Source: Pseudofabraea citricarpa (lineage: Eukaryota; Ascomycota; Leotiomycetes; Helotiales; Dermateaceae). Taken from it: 64,000 bases of DNA. Below, one piece after another: positions 10,601 through 27,034 of this stretch. The DNA is taken from the NCBI GenBank assembly GCA_029641185.1, contig JAPWGK010000022.1:310001-374000 (forward strand), read 5' to 3'. The position numbers and the translations under genes were made by a program. The notes beneath the pieces are model-generated. The model did no database searches and had not been told where the DNA came from. It was given only the letters and a program-made list of their open reading frames with translations. Position 1 is the first letter of the stretch. Every line of letters begins with the position of its first letter.

Positions 10601-13600
10601 TTATTTTATTAATTAAAATAAAAACTAATATATTAGGAATAACTATTACTAGTATATTAATATAATTATTTTATAATAGAAAGTAATACCTAATTACTTT
10701 TTATTCTTATAAGTTCTTCTTAATTAAATTTAATTATAAAACCTATAATACTAAGTTACTAGTAATAGTTTTAGGGTTTAAGTAATAAAACTATTACTTT
10801 TATAATACTCCTAAGATAATAATAATATAAATTAATTATAATAACCTTAAATATTTTATAACTAAGAGAATATTAAACGAGCGGTAAAGCTATTAGGTTA
10901 AAAAGCTAGCCTAGTATAATTTTATACTAGAATATAAGTTAAGTAAAATTAACCTAATAAATAGCTTATTATAAAGGCTTAATTATAAGTTAATAATCGA
11001 AGAAATAAAATAAAAGATAAAAATATTATTATCCTTATATATAAAGTTATAATATATAACCTAAGGTATTATTAAAATAATTATAAGGAATTTCTAGTAC
11101 TAGTAAGAAAACTTAGGGCTTAGGTAACCTAAAACTAATAAAATATTAGAGCTAAAAGATAATCTTAACTCCCTAATAAGAGAGCTAATATAAAATTATA
11201 ATAAAGATATTATTATAAAGTATCTTAAGTTTATTACTAGTATTATTAGTTATAAATAATATATATTATAAGTAATTACTAATAAGATATTTTATTCTAA
11301 AATAATATATAACTTATTAATAAAAATAATATAAGATATTTTTCTTTAGTTATAAAAGACTAACTCTTTTATTACTAAGAAACGTTTTAAATTATTATCT
11401 AAGAAAGCTAATACTAGAGTAAAAAAAGCTAAATAAAAGATAAACCCTAAGAGGTTATTTTATTATAACTAATATATTTATATATTAGTAAAAGCTATTA
11501 TCTAGGCCGAAATCCTTATAATATATTATAATAACTTATATATTAGATATTTTAGATTTAAAAGAATATTAGAGCTAATATATAAGTTATACTTCTAGTA
11601 AGGCTTATAATATAATATAAAAAACTATATATAAACCTATAAGATATACTAATAAATAAAATTAAGATAATATTATTTATATAATAAGCTTATATTACTT
11701 TTAGTTTTAACTAAATTATAATAAGAGATTATAATAGATTTTATTACTAGGTTATTACCTAATAAATAATAAGAGTATATATATAACTTAGTATTAGTAG
11801 TTATTAATAAATTCTTAAAAATAACCTAGTATATTCTTATTATAAAAAAGATTAATATACCTAAGCTAATAGAAATTTTTATTTCTTAAATCTAAAAGAA
11901 TTTTAGAACTTCTAAAAGTATAACTTTTAATCGTAGCTTATAATTTACTAGCAAGTTCTAGGACGCTATTATATTCTACTTATAAGTCTAATATTAACTT
12001 AGTATTACTTTTTACTTATAAACTAATAGTTAAATAAAAAGATAAAACTAAATATTAAAGTAATACTTATATATTTATTATAACTTTAAATAAATTAACT
12101 AAGCTTTAAAACTTACTCTTACTAAATATATTTATAATAATATAAAATATAAGAATATAAGGTTATTCCTTTTTTAAGCCTTATATAAATTCGAACTAAT
12201 ACTAGGAATAAATATTAAGGATATTATTATAAATAAAAAGATAATATATATTATAAAAAAAAAAATTAAGGAAATCAAGATTAAATAAAATAAGCTTAAA
12301 ATCTAACTTAAAGCTATAATATTAAGGTAAAAGAAGTATTATAACTAAAGGTATAAACCTATAAAATTTATTATTAAGTAATAAGTAATATTATTAATAA
12401 AAAATATCTAGTAACTAAGACCTAATAAGAAACTTACTAATAAATACTAGGGATCGTTTAAAATCCTAGAAGTAATTAATATATATATATAAGCTTATTA
12501 GTTAAAGCTACTAAAAAGACTATAAATATATAATATATTTTATATTTTATTATTAGAATTATATAATAATCGAAATAATATTATTATAAACCTAGAACCT
12601 TATAATATTAATAGTTATAAGAAATAAGAAATTAAGTTAATATTTATTTACTAAGAAATAAAAAAAAGATAAGAATACTTAGTCTAGTAAAAGAATTATT
12701 CTATTATAAATAATACCTAGGAACTTATAAAGAATATAATAAACGCTAATAAATTAGTAACTAAATATCTTAGTATAATATAAGAATTAATTATAGCTAG
12801 ATTAAAAAGAAAACGTAAGATATAAGTATTATTATTAAGGGAAATAAACTTTAGTATAAAAACTTTATCTAATAGAAAGCTATAATAAATTTATATTATA
12901 TTTATAATAGACTCTTAATAAGATCTTATAAAATATATAAAATATTAAAACTTATACTAATAAAATAATAAACTTAAGATATAATTATAATTAGAGACTT
13001 AATATAAATATAAGTTATAATATTAGATTAATTTTAGTAAATAATAATATATAAAATAAAAAAAAGTTTTATTTTATTAGAGAAACTTAAAGCTAAAAAA
13101 CCTAAACTCCTAAGTATCTTATTCTAAAAACGCTATAGAAAATATACAAAAATATAATATACTTCTTTAACTTAAGGTTTCTTAAGTTTAAGTTTCTTTT
13201 ATAATATTAATAACCTTTATATTTTTAATTATAAGTTATTTTAATATATCTTAATTTAATTTTATATTAAGTTTCTTAGTAATTTCTTACTTAATTTTCT
13301 CTTAAGAATCTTAATTAATCTTAAACTTAAAATACTCTTTTATTATTAGTAACTTTATAAGCTTATATCTCTTATAAGAGGTAATAATAAACTCGGGTTT
13401 TTCTAAAAATTCGTACTTAAAAGTAATAGAAAAACCTTTTATTTTAGTAACTAGATTTAGATTCGTATTAAACTTAATATAAATTAACTATAAATTTACT
13501 AGGGATAAGATAAAAACTTATAATAAAAAAGCGTAAAAGATAATTTATTTCTTATATTTTAAGGAGAATTATATAAGTTATCTTTAATTTAATCTTAGGA

Positions 13601-14434
13601 GCGATTTTTTTTATAGATTTCTTTTAGCTAATAAGATTAATAATAATATTTTATACGACTTTATAAAAGATAAAAGTTAGATTTTTCTTATATTTAATAA
13701 TAAAGCTTAGGATAATATAAACTAAACTAATTATTCTAGGGGAAACCTATAAAAGTTAATAGTAAATCTAAGATAAATTAAAGATAAATTAGAGGCGATT
13801 ATTTACTAGGATATACTTTTATTTACTAATATAATAATAATAATTATAAGAACTAAACTTAAGATTAAATTAAATATATTTTATAAGATTAATAAACTTT
13901 AAAAGATAAATTATATAATATATATAAATCGTATATATAAGGTCTAAAGAAATATTATATAAGAATTATTATAAAAATATAATAACTAATAGGGTAAAAG
14001 CTTCTTATTATATATTTATACTACTAAAGGTAATAATTAATATTAAAAATATTATAAATATAATAAAGAAAAAATATAAGAAATAAAGGTTTAATTTTAT
14101 TATTAGAAGAAGTTATTATAAATATTTATAAAGAAAAAAGAAAGAGAATAAGAAAAATAAGAGATATTTATATTTATAAAAAGAAATCTTTTATTAGTAT
14201 ATTTCTATAATATAAGGTTAAGGATATATAAATTATAATATTAAAGTAAATATCTTACTAGGATAATTTAATAGGTTTATATAAGAGAACTTATAAAAAA
14301 TAATCGAATAAAAGAATAATAAATTATTAAAATTCTAATAAAAGATATTATATTAAACTCGTATATTTCTTATATATTACCTAAGAGTAAACCTATTAAA
14401 TAAGATTATAAAGACTCGATTATAAGAGAGAAAG

Positions 14435-14640
14435 TAGTTATAATAATAGTTCTAGTATTTAATTAATTAGTTAACTAATATACGTGTTATTATTATAATA
14501 TTACCTAATAATCGAGTCGCGTTTAGCTTATATATATATTTTAAGAGTAAATTTTTTTTTCTTTCTTAGAGATAAATTATATTATAATATTATAATATTT
14601 TACTTATAATTATTCTTATATCTAATTCTTTTAAATTATT
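14435..14640 (+). repeat. 3' LTR of the Gypsy-type element (approximate ends)
   Basis: Counterpart of 7464-7660, directly preceded by a purine-rich run. It carries more T and A at the differing positions than the 5' copy. Confidence 0.7.
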
Positions 14641-17600
14641 AGGAGAATCTAATAGATTAAATATATTAGGATATTATTTTATCTTTATATTAGCTTAATA
14701 TTTTATCTTAAAAATATAGCTTTTTTAAATAAAAGAAAATATATTATTTAGATACTAGGCTTAATAGGTTCGTATTAATATTCTTTTAGTCCTAAGAGCT
14801 TATTTTAGAGTATTAGAAATATCCTTTTTATTATTAATATAAGTTATAATTATTTTTATAATTATATCTTTTAATCTTTAATTCTCTTTTTTTAAAATTT
14901 TATTAGAGATTAAGCCTTATATATTTATTATAAAAGCTAATATATTAAAAGTATTATTTATCTTTAGTATATTATTATAAGTCTAATTATAATAATTATA
15001 AATAATAATAACTAATATAATCTTAGGGCTTAGTCTAATATAATAATAATAATAAATATCCTAGATAATATTAAATATATATTTTAGATTAATACTAGTA
15101 ACTTAAATATAAAGAAAGTCTTATATTATTTTAGCTAAAATAAGAAGCTTAGTCTTTTATATAAATTAAAATTTAAGAGACTTAAGATTAATAATAATTA
15201 TCTTAAGATTAATATTAATTATTATAAAAATATATTAATTATAAGTAAGGAAATTTATCTTTTATTAAGTATTAATTAGCTTTAGATAATAAGCTTATCT
15301 TATCTTTTTTATTCTTATTTAATATAAAAAGTAAAAATAAGTTATTTATAAGTTTAAAGGTAATATTTAAGCTTTATAAACTTATTTACTTAATTAAGCT
15401 TTTATATATTATTTTATATTTAGCTTTAAATAACCGCTTAAATTATTCTTTATAATAATAAATCTAATCTTTTTTATTTATTATAAAACTTAGATCTTCC
15501 TAAAAAGATTTAGTTTTATAAGAAAAAATTAAGATTATATAAATTATATAAATACTCCTAAGATTTATATAGGTTTCTTAATAATATTTATAAAGTTTTA
15601 TTAATATTATATTAATATCTTATATTATAGGTATAATTTATATAATATATAAAAATTAAATAAATATTTTACTTTTAAGTTTTAATAATATATTTTTAAG
15701 ATATTTAAAAAGCTTATTATATATACTAAAAATAAAGCTATAAGATAGGTTTTTAGCTCGACTAATAATATTAGTTAAATAATTAAATAATTTTATAAGA
15801 TTAATAAGATATTTAATCTAAGATTATTTATTTTTATTTAAATAATAGATAATATATTAATTAATATAAGTAAACTTATTAATTATTTCTTAGAGGTATA
15901 AAACTCAAATAAGTATAATATAAGTAGAATTCTATTAGGTAAAAATATCTTAAATTAGTTATAAAATCTATTTAGTTATTAACAAATTATTTTCTTAGAT
16001 AATTCTCTTTTAAATCTTATTAAATTCTTTAATTTAATAGCTACTTAAATTAATAAAGATAATAAGATATCTTATCTAATATTAATTAATATAAGATTAT
16101 TATATAACTTAGTTTAATATAATATATTTTAGCTAAAGTTATTAGAATATAAGTAATATTTATTTTATTTAGCTCTTAAAAAATATTATTATCTTCTTTT
16201 TTTTAAGATTAAATAATATTATTATTTATTAGTTTAATACGAATAATACTAAGGAGATTATTAAGAGTAAATTAAATAATATAAGCTAAGTAAGAAATTC
16301 TAGTAATTTTTTATAAAAATATAATACCTAGTAAAGTTAAAAGATTAAAAGTATTATTTAACTCTTTTACTAATATAATATTATTACTAGTATTATTAGT
16401 TATTATAATAATAATATTATCTTTAATATTAAATTTCTATAAAATTTTTATAATAGTTTTTATAAGTATTTTACTAGAATAAGAACCCCTTAGATATTTA
16501 AATCTAATAAGAGAATATTAAAGAACTTATTTAGAGTTAATAAATATAATTATAATACCTAGAAAGAATATATAAGTTTAACTTAATTAATAATCTAATA
16601 TAATTAATATTTTAGATTTTAAAACCTAATTATAAAATAAAAGTTATTTAATCTTATATATACGTATTATAATATTAGTACGTAAAATTTTAGCTAATAA
16701 TATCTTAAACTTATTATTAAGTATAAAAAAAAATTTATAAAATATAAGGTTTTTTATATAATAAAACGAAAGCTTTAAACTTAATATAAGTTTTACTAGA
16801 AACTCTTATAATATCTTATATATAATAGCTATAATAATAGATATCTTTAATATAAATAATAAGTTAATAAGAAAATCTAGATTTTATATTAATCTTATAT
16901 TAATTAAAAAAAAATATATCTAGTTTTAGAAAATATACTTAATTAAAGGTTATCTTAATAAGTTAGTTTTCTTCTTATATTTTAAAGACTTTAAATAATT
17001 TAGAAAAATAATAATACTAGTATTTCTTAGACTTAGATAAATAAGTTATATAAAATAAAGTTTATAAATAACTATAAATAACCTAGAATAATAATTTATA
17101 GCTTTAAAAAATAAGATCTAGGATTTTAAGATTCTTTTAGAAGAATCTTATTTTATATTATTACTTTAAAATATATTATTCTAAACCTAGTTAATATTAT
17201 TTTACTAAAGTAAAAAACTTTCTCTAGAATTATTATTAAAATAAAAATAACTCTTTTTTTTCTTAATTCGAGTAAATTTAATTAAAAGGTTATTAGTAGA
17301 CTTAAAAGTAAAAGAAGATATTTTAGTTAAAGTCTAATAGATTAATAATATAATTCTAAATAAATAAAAGTAATAATTTAAGATAAAAGTAATAATTTAA
17401 GATAAAAGTAATAATTTAAGATAAAAGTAATAATAATAACTAATAAAAGAATTTCTTAAAGTTCTTATAATTAATATTAGTTACTTAAATATTTTATCTC
17501 TTATTATTTTTACTTAGAATAAAATTTAGATAAAAATAAATAATTATAAGATTATAAAATAATAAATACGAAAAATAAGAATTCGTTTATAATTAAGTAA

Positions 17601-19258
17601 GTAAAAATATAAGAAATAATTATATTATCTATTAGTAAAATATTCTAGCTTATACTTAAAACTTTAATTAAAGTTTAAGTAAAAATTTATTCTTATAAAT
17701 TCGAATTAAGTATTAGAAATATTATAGTTACTAAGTAATATTTCTTAATAATAGAAAATATAATTATTTAAATAATTAATTAATCTTAACTTAGAATTAT
17801 TTTATAAATTATAAAATAAAATAAGATAATTTTTAGCTTTCTAGTTATATAATTATATTTATTAAGAAAATTTATTACTAAAATTATAGATTTATTAATA
17901 TTTATTTAATTTTAAAGAAAAATAACTTTTATAATTATATAAAATATATTATTTATTATATTAACCTTATAATAATTTATTATAAATCGGGGTTTTTTAT
18001 TATTATAAAGTTTATTATCTTTTAACTAATAATCTAAGGTATAAAAAATTTATTTTTTCTTTAATTAATTTAAAGAGTAAAAGAATTAAAAACTAAGAAA
18101 CTTTATATTATATTATTATAAAAGCTTATTAAAATCTTTTATTATTCTTTAGAATTATTATATCTTATATTAAATCGTCCGATTATATAAAAGTAAAACC
18201 TAGTAATTATAATTAATTCGAATCTTTATTATTCTTAATTATTTTAAGTACCTAAGATAAAAGATTTATTATAATCGCCTTTTTATTACTTATAAAAAAG
18301 TTTTCTACTAAGAAATTATATATATTAACCCTAAATAAATTAGTAATTATTATAAAGATTATTATAAGAGGGTTACGTATTTATTTAAATATTAATAAAT
18401 CTTAAAGTATTTTTAGATTTAATTATAAAAGATAAAGAATCTTTATTTATAGGCTATTATTTTATTAGTTCTAGGATATCTTTTTTATATAACCGATTTA
18501 TATAAAACCTAAATCTTAGACGAATTAAGAATATAATAACTTTATAATAATAAACTCTTATATTTTTAGGAAAAGCTTTTATATATTTTATTCTAGTAAA
18601 GCTATTATAAGTAAACTACTTAATAGGCGAATAACTAATATAAAGATTAATATAATATAATTTTAGAGTTAAGAAATAAAATTATTAAGTTATTTCTCTT
18701 AGATAAAATATTTTTATTTAATTTTCTTTTATCTTTTAGTATAATAAAGTTATTTATTTTATCTACTTAATAAATATAATCTTTTTTATTATTATTACTA
18801 GTATTATTCTTTTAATTTTTATTAGTCCTTAGGTTTAAAATAATCGTATTTATATTATTATAAATAAATCTAACTAAATCTTAGATTAATAATAATATAT
18901 ACTTTCTTTTATAAATCCTTATTTATATTAATATTAATTATTATAATAATTATTATAAACTAATTAATCGTTTTAGATATTTTAGTTATATTAGTCTAAA
19001 AAGGTTTTTTTTCTTATATCTAAAGTAGCTTAAAAACTAAGAGTTAACTTAAGCTTCTTTCTAATATACGTTTTAATAATTATATCTGCTTTTTTTATTC
19101 TATTAATTATTATTTTATAGCTAATAAGATTAATATTTCGTATATAAGCTTTTATTATATAAGGATTATTATTAAGTTTTATTAATATCTTATACTTTAA
19201 GTTATATTATTAAGACGTAAGATTAAAAGATATTATTATTAATATTAATTAGTATAAT
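14641..19258. other. RIP-degraded AT-rich sequence between LTR elements
   Basis: About 4.6 kb without a readable gene. By position it should include part of the body of the TIR element that received the LTR insertions. A 19-bp tandem repeat (unit ATAAAAGTAATAATTTAAG, about four copies) lies near 17364-17435. CA and TG are nearly absent. I could not identify transposase motifs. Confidence 0.5.
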
Positions 19259-19467
19259 TATTAGTATAATTATCTTATAGTTATATATATATATAAATAA
19301 TATATATATAATTATAAATATATATTAATACTTAGTTAATTAATTAGTTAATTTATCTATAAATATATTAACTTATATATAATATATTATTTATATAAAA
19401 TACTAAGACTTAACTAAATACTTATAACTTAAGAGATATAAGTAAAAAATATATAATTTTTCTAATA
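19259..19467. repeat. Left LTR of family B copy 1 (209 bp)
   Basis: Same length as both LTRs of copy 2 (209 bp) and nearly identical to them, with scattered C/T and G/A differences. Confidence 0.75.
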
Positions 19468-22400
19468 CTAGTAACTTTTTCTTTTTTAAGAAGTATTAAA
19501 TTAAATTATATCTTATATAAAATAATATTATATAAGTATAATATTATAGATAATTATTACTAAGAAAATATAAGTAACTAAGAAACTAAAGATAAATACT
19601 TATAAATATTAAACTTATAAATATAAGAAATATAAATAAGAAAATATTTAATATAAGAAAATAATCTACTAAATAAGTATAAGAAAAATATTATATAATA
19701 TTAGTAAGTCGTATACTAGGGTTCTAGAAAGTAATTTTAGCTTAGGTAAACTATTAATTTTATCTCTTAATAAATAAAATAAATAATTATATAAATTAAT
19801 ATTTAATAATTATAAATTATCTTAGAAATTAAATAAATTACTTTATACTAAGTAAATTATTACTTAAGTAATTACTTAGCCTTCTTATAATTATAAATAC
19901 TTAGGAATTTTTTATTTAATCTTTTTCTTTTTTTCCTATTAATAATTAAATTTTATTTCTTTCTTTTTTTTACTTATAATTAATTATTTATCTTTCTTTT
20001 TCTTCTTTTTTCTCTTTAACTTTATATATATTACTTTTATATTATATATCTTTACTTTTAGTATATTTTAAGTTATTAACTTAGTCTTATAAAAAATATA
20101 ATATTTAATTATAAAAAAGATTATAATCTTCTTAATATAATTAATTAGGATAATTTTAATAATTTTATCTTAAAAGTATAAGATTATATATTTAATATAT
20201 ATAATAAAAGAATAATATAAGTTTATTTTTAATACTCTTAGTTATTTATTATTTATTATATTATTATTATTTATTATTTAACTAAATTTAATCGTACTTT
20301 TTAGTAATATTACCTCTAAGAATAATTATACGAAGCTATTATTATTATTATAATTAGAAAATATAATCTAGTTAATATATATATTAATTAAACTTATTCT
20401 TAATATATTCTTAGTCTTTTAGTTTAGTTTTTAGAAAAAGTAAATTATTTATAAATAAATTAATAATATATTATATATATTCCTAATAGTTATTATAAGC
20501 TTTACTTTTTATCTTATTATATATACGAACTTAAGATTAATAGTAAAATATATAAAGAATATCTAATAAGTTAATCTAATTAATATTATAAGTATTATAA
20601 GTTTATTTTCTAAATAATTCTTTTATATTTTATAATTAATTAATTTTAAGTAATAGTTTCTTTCTTATTAGACTTATAAGCTATAATAAATTTATATAAT
20701 ATTCCTTATTAAGATCTCTCTAGTAAATATTATCCTAATACTTATAAATACTTTAGTTTTATTTCCTTTATTATTATTATATAAATAAAAGTTATAATTA
20801 CCTAATAATATATATATTAGAAAGCTTATTATATTATCCTTACTTAATTAACTATTAAAGGAGGAAACTCTTTATATAACTTAATTTATATATATTTTAG
20901 TAATAGAAATACTATTAACTTTATAAATACTTAGACTAATTTAAAGAATAATAATAATATTAATTATTAATCTAGTAGTTCTAGTAATAATAGTAATAAT
21001 AATAATTCTAATTATACTTTAGGTAACTCTTATAATAATACTAGTAATAATAATAAAAGGAATAATAATAAGATTAATACTAGTATAAATAATAATAATA
21101 ATATTATTTTACTTTAGTTTTTTTTCCTTTTACCTAGCTTTTTATTTTTATATAAAGAATAATACCTATTTACTTTTCTTAATTTTAAATAACTAAATAT
21201 TTAAATAAGTAACTAAAAAATAAATAAAAATAAATTCTAAAATTAAAATTAATATAATAATATATAAAAATTCTTATCTTTTAATTATTTTTCTTTTCTT
21301 TTAACTTACTTATTAATTCGTATAAAGATCTTATTATTATTAAGAAACTTTTTAAGAATATTATTAGCTTTCTTTTTTATTATAATATTAGTTAAATTAT
21401 TAAGTTTATTTATTTAATAAACTTTTATAAGCTTTTTTCTCTTATACGATTAATATAATATTATAATATTAATTATTAAGTATTTCTTTTTAGTAATTCT
21501 AAGCTTTATAAGATATTCGTATAATAAATATAAATTAATATATATAATTATAAGTCTTAGTAAAAGATTTAATTATAATATTATTTTATTAATTATATTA
21601 CTAATAATAATAATAATATTAACTCCTACTATTATATTATAGATTTTAAATATAAGTACGCTTCTTATAATTTTCTTATTTTTTATATTATTTTAGTAGA
21701 TTATATTTCCTCTAAAAGTAAACTTATTTAGTTTATATATAAATAAAAAAGTTATCGAATCTTATTTTATTATTATTTAAGATTTAGTTATTAATAAAAT
21801 AATAAACCTAAGTTAAAAACTTAGGTTTTTATTATTTATAAATAACTTATTTATAAATATAAATAACTTTATATAAGATAAATTAAAAGAAATATAATAA
21901 ATTCTTTAATTTAAGTTACTTATTTATTATTTTAAATAAGTATTTAATTTTATAATTTCTATAAGAATTAGCTTCTAGTATTAAGTAATAATAAAAAGAT
22001 CGAAAATAACTTTAAGTTAATAAATATTTATTATATATATATCTTAGGTATATTATTATTAATAATTCTCTTAATTAAAAGGTAAATCTAAGTTAATAAG
22101 TTATATCTTTTTATTTTATTTCTTTTAAAGTAATAATAAGAAATTATTATAATTTTATTAAAGGATATACTTATTAAATATTAGGGATATTTTATATATA
22201 AGTATTTCTAATAATTTTATTAAAAAGTTAGTTTTTTTTAGCTTTTTTTCCTCTTAGTTAATAAACGTATTATTACCTAAGATTAATATATTATTAGTTT
22301 ATATACTTATAATTCTAAAGGCTTTAGAGTTAGAAATAAATAAGTATAAATCGTATATAAATATTTATATTTATAATTAGTTAATATAATACTTATAATA

Positions 22401-25355
22401 TATTATTTACTAATATATATTTATCTCTAGAATATTATATAATAGCTTTCTTATTATTATAATTATACCTTTTAGGTATTAATATTAGATTTCTTTTAAT
22501 AAATATATAAGAATCTAATAAGCTAAATCTATAATAAATTAAATATATACTTAGATAATATTATAATAATAAAAGATATATTTATACGAATTAAATAAGA
22601 TAATAAAAATAATAAGTAAATATTAGCTTACTTTTTAGATTATTAGTAACTAAGTTAATATAAATTATTTTCTTATATTATTATAAGCTTAAATAATATA
22701 ATAAGTTTTTTCGTATAAAATTATTATTTCTTTTCCTTTTATTTTATATATTAACTAGAAGTTAAAAATCCTCTTTTTATATTATTATAAATTAAATCTA
22801 ATAAATTCGAAAATATTATTTATAATTAATCTTTTAACTTTCTTTCTAGTAAATTCCTTAAATAATTACCTAGGTATTATAATAATACTTAACTCTTAAA
22901 ATTATCTTAAAAGCTTAACGTTATTAATCTCCTTATAAGTTAAATATATTAATAATATTATTTATCTTATATTACTTATATTTTATATAAGCTAAGATAA
23001 CTTATTAGAAGGATATTATATATAAAAAAATAAAAATTAGATTATAAAATTCTTATTAAACTTCTTATTATTATAAGAAATTCTTTTATTAAGAAAATAA
23101 ATTAATTTTTATAATAATATAATTATTAATATAAACCTTAGTTATATAAGTATTATATAAATTTACTTAGTTTAGATAATATCTTCTAATACTTATAACT
23201 TTATCTTCTAGTTATTTTTTACTCTTAATATAAGCCTTATATTCTTATAATTAACTTCTTAGGGTTAATCGTCTTATAGCTTTAAGTTAAAGGGTTTTAT
23301 AATAATTAAATAAAAATTTATTAGGTTATAAGATATATTAATAATATAAGTCTTACTTATAATATTAATTAACTTATATAATTCTTTTTAATTTTATTTT
23401 TCTTTTTATACTAGGATATTCGATTATAATAATAATAATATTATTAAGTTTATATAAAGTTTATTTTATATAACTAATATCTTTTTAATTAATTATTAGG
23501 TATAAAAGTATTTAACTTCTTATATTATTAGATTTATTATCTTCTTATATTTTATTATAAATATAATTAAGATATTATCTTAATTAATCTTTAGGTAAAT
23601 ACTAAAAATAAGTAATATAAGTATTAGTTTATTAGATTCTATTAAATTATTAATAGCTTTTACGATTATTTAAAGAATAATATTCTTATTAATACGTTTA
23701 TCTTTTAATTTTATATAAAATATTTTATATATATATTATAAAAATATATAATATCTTTTTACTTTTCTAATATTATTATAAGCTTTTATAAGAATTTCCT
23801 TAGTCTTAGTTATTATTACTAATATATTTTATTAAAACTTAGATATTATAAAGTTTATACTAATATTATATATAAAAAAATCTAATAAACTAAGGTATAT
23901 ATTAATTTATAGTATACGAAATATATTTTATATTATTTTTACTTTTATATCTTTTAGAAACTTTATTATATTAAATAATATTATTTTATTAATTATATAT
24001 ATTATTAGTTTTTTATCTAAGTATATAATATTAATTATTATTAAGTAATTAAAATTTATATCTTTCTTAATAATAAATTTAAATCGCCCTAGTAATTTAG
24101 AATAAATTTAATAGTATTTATAAAATTTTATAAGATTCTTAAGTATTAAAATCTTAAAATCTTAATTTATTTTCTTAAGAATTTTTATTAATCTTTATAT
24201 AAAGAAGTATTTAAATCTATAATATATCTAATAAAACTTAGACTTTATTAGATAATATAATATAATTATCTTTAGTTAATCTAGTAATATAAATAAATAT
24301 TCTTATTTTTATACTAAAAGTATAATTTTCTTATCTTAAATAAAAATATTTTATAGGTTATTAATTTATATAAATATTTTATTTATATCTTATATATAAA
24401 GTAAGAATAATATTAAGACTAATATAATATAAAATATAATATTTTTAATTAATATCTTAAGATTAATAGTTCTTTTTATTATTAAAAGTTTCTTTCTAAA
24501 GTATATAATATTACTTTTATTATTTATATATAATTATAAGTTTAGATATTATTATTATAATACTTAAAACTAAGGTTCTCTTATTATTAAGATCCCTAAT
24601 ACTCTTATATCTAGTATAATATCTTAGAATATCTTTAATAAATATCTATTTTTATTAATATATTTATTTATTTTATATATAGCTAGCTCTTTTATTAACT
24701 TTATTTAAGGACTAAGAATATTTTATCTTATAAGAAAATAATTTATCTTTTAGTTATCTAAGATTATCTTAATAAATTATATATTATTTTTAATAAAATC
24801 GATTAAAAAATATTTATATAAAGATTTTTCTTCTTTTACTTTTATCTAATATATCTAGGTACTAATAAAATATTTACTTTTATTTATTTTTCTTATAATC
24901 TAGGTAATTATTTTAGTTATTACTCTTAAGTTATAAGTAGAAATAATAGATATATTAAATTATTATATTTTCTTATTAGAAGAAGATTTAATATTAGGAT
25001 AATCTTTATATAAAGTAAGTAATCTTTTAAAATTAATTAGAAACTAGTTAAATTTATTATCTTAGATATATTAGTTTTAAGATTTATAATATATATATAT
25101 CTTAGTTTATTTTTTATTAGTATAATTACTTAACTAATACCTTAGCTTTTAGTATATATAATATTTTTAGTTATTATTAAATTTTCTTTTATCTTTTTAA
25201 TTTTCTTAGAAATTTTTCTTTTTCTTAAATTAACTAAAATTTAATAGTTTATTATACTTTATATAACCTTAGTAATATTAGTTTTAATTATTATACTTTT
25301 AGTTAATCTAATATTAGTTATATTAATAATTATAATAACTTATATATTATATATA

Positions 25356-25429
<74 letters not shown>
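25356..25429. repeat. ATT microsatellite inside family B copy 1
   Basis: Pure ATT repeat of about 74 bp. The equivalent site in copy 2 (34635-34659) has only about 25 bp, so the array has changed length since the copies separated. Confidence 0.9.
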
Positions 25430-25432
<3 letters not shown>

Positions 25433-27034
25433 ATATCTCTTAGATATATAATAATAATTAGTTATATTATATAATAGTAATAATAATAGATCTTAATTCT
25501 AAGTAAAACTCTTTAAATATTAGGGCTAGTTTATAAAATATAAAATTATATTCTAAGATATTATAATATATATTTAATACTTAATCTTATAAGTTATATT
25601 TATTTTAATATTAGATTAAAAGTTCTTATTATATTATATAAAATATATTAAATAAAATCTTAAGATATTTAAGTCTTAATTTATCTAGGTATTATTAGAT
25701 AATTTCCTAGAATATAATCTTATATTATTCTAAGAGATATAATTACTTATTCTTTTTAGTTTCGAAATAATCTTTTATTATTTATATTATTATATAAAGA
25801 TTATAATTCTAACTAGATATTTTATTATAATAAAATTTAGACGTTTTATCTTAAAGTATTATAAAGAATACTAAATAATAATTATAATCTAATATTTTTA
25901 TTTTATTATAATAATTAAAGAATACTTATATTTTTATATTAAAGATATTATATAATTTACTTATATATTTCCTTTTATTTAATATATTATAGATTTTTAT
26001 TAGCTTAATAATTAACTTATTAACTAATAATATCTTAGGTTCCTAAATATATTATTATTATTATAAAAAACTTTATATAAGATTATCTTAAGAGTATAAA
26101 ATTATAAGAGATTATCTTTTAGGCTAAAAACTTAGATTTAAAATACTAATAAACCTTAGATAAATATTAGGCTAAGATATATAAGAGTTAAAGTATTAGT
26201 CTAGATTATATTTTTCTTATTATATTATATAAGCTTAGTTTACTCTTAGAAAAATATAAGTATTCTTAATTAATAGTTAAATATATTACTTTAATATTAT
26301 TATTAGACTTATTATAAAAATATTATATAAAATACTTAATAAAAGTAACTAATATATTAGATCTTTTAGCTTATATATTAAATCGAACTTTTTTTTATAC
26401 GCTTTTATTTATTTCTTAATCTTATCTTTAGTTTATATATAAGATTTTTTCTTATTTAAGAGATTTACTAAAAATTAAATATAAGATACGAATTCTAATT
26501 TAAGTTTAATAAATACTTCGTATATATATAAGTATATATAAACTTTAGATATAATTACCTTAGATATTATACTAAATATTATTAATATTTATTCTTAAAA
26601 TATATTCTTAAAATTATCTTATAACTTATTATCTTTTATCTTTTATTCCTTTTATATATTAATATTTATTATAATATATATATTAATAAATACGTTAATA
26701 TATTTATTTATATTAATTATATTAATTCTATTATTTTATTATTTAAAGTTAATAAAATATTTTCTTTTTATTATAAAACTTATTATTACTTATAAGTTTT
26801 ATAAAAGATCTTTTTTAGTTAAAGTCGTATTATTTTATCTAAAGATAATATCTTTTATTTTATATTAGTTAAACCTATAAAATATTCTTTTAGATTAATT
26901 AAATAAACTAAGATTTACTTTTAATAATCTTATTAAGAATTTTTATATATTAAGTCCTAAAAAACTTTATTAATTTATAATCTTATTTCGTACGTAAGAT
27001 TATTATATAATAATTAAGTTAAACTACTAATTAA

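Larger units (their letters stand above)
7464..14640 (+). mobile_element. Degenerate Ty3/Gypsy-type LTR retrotransposon
   Basis: Two similar direct repeats of about 190 bp bound this stretch (about 7464-7660 and 14435-14640). They differ by C/T and G/A transitions, as expected of RIP-mutated LTRs. A purine run (AAGAGAGAAAG, 14424-14434) precedes the right repeat, where a polypurine tract belongs. All frames are full of stops, yet the order of pol is still recognisable on the plus strand: a reverse-transcriptase-like stretch at about 9840-10210, then further downstream an integrase-like stretch near 11730-11850. RT before integrase is the Gypsy order. No open protein remains. Exact LTR ends are uncertain by about 30 bp. 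Confidence 0.7.
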
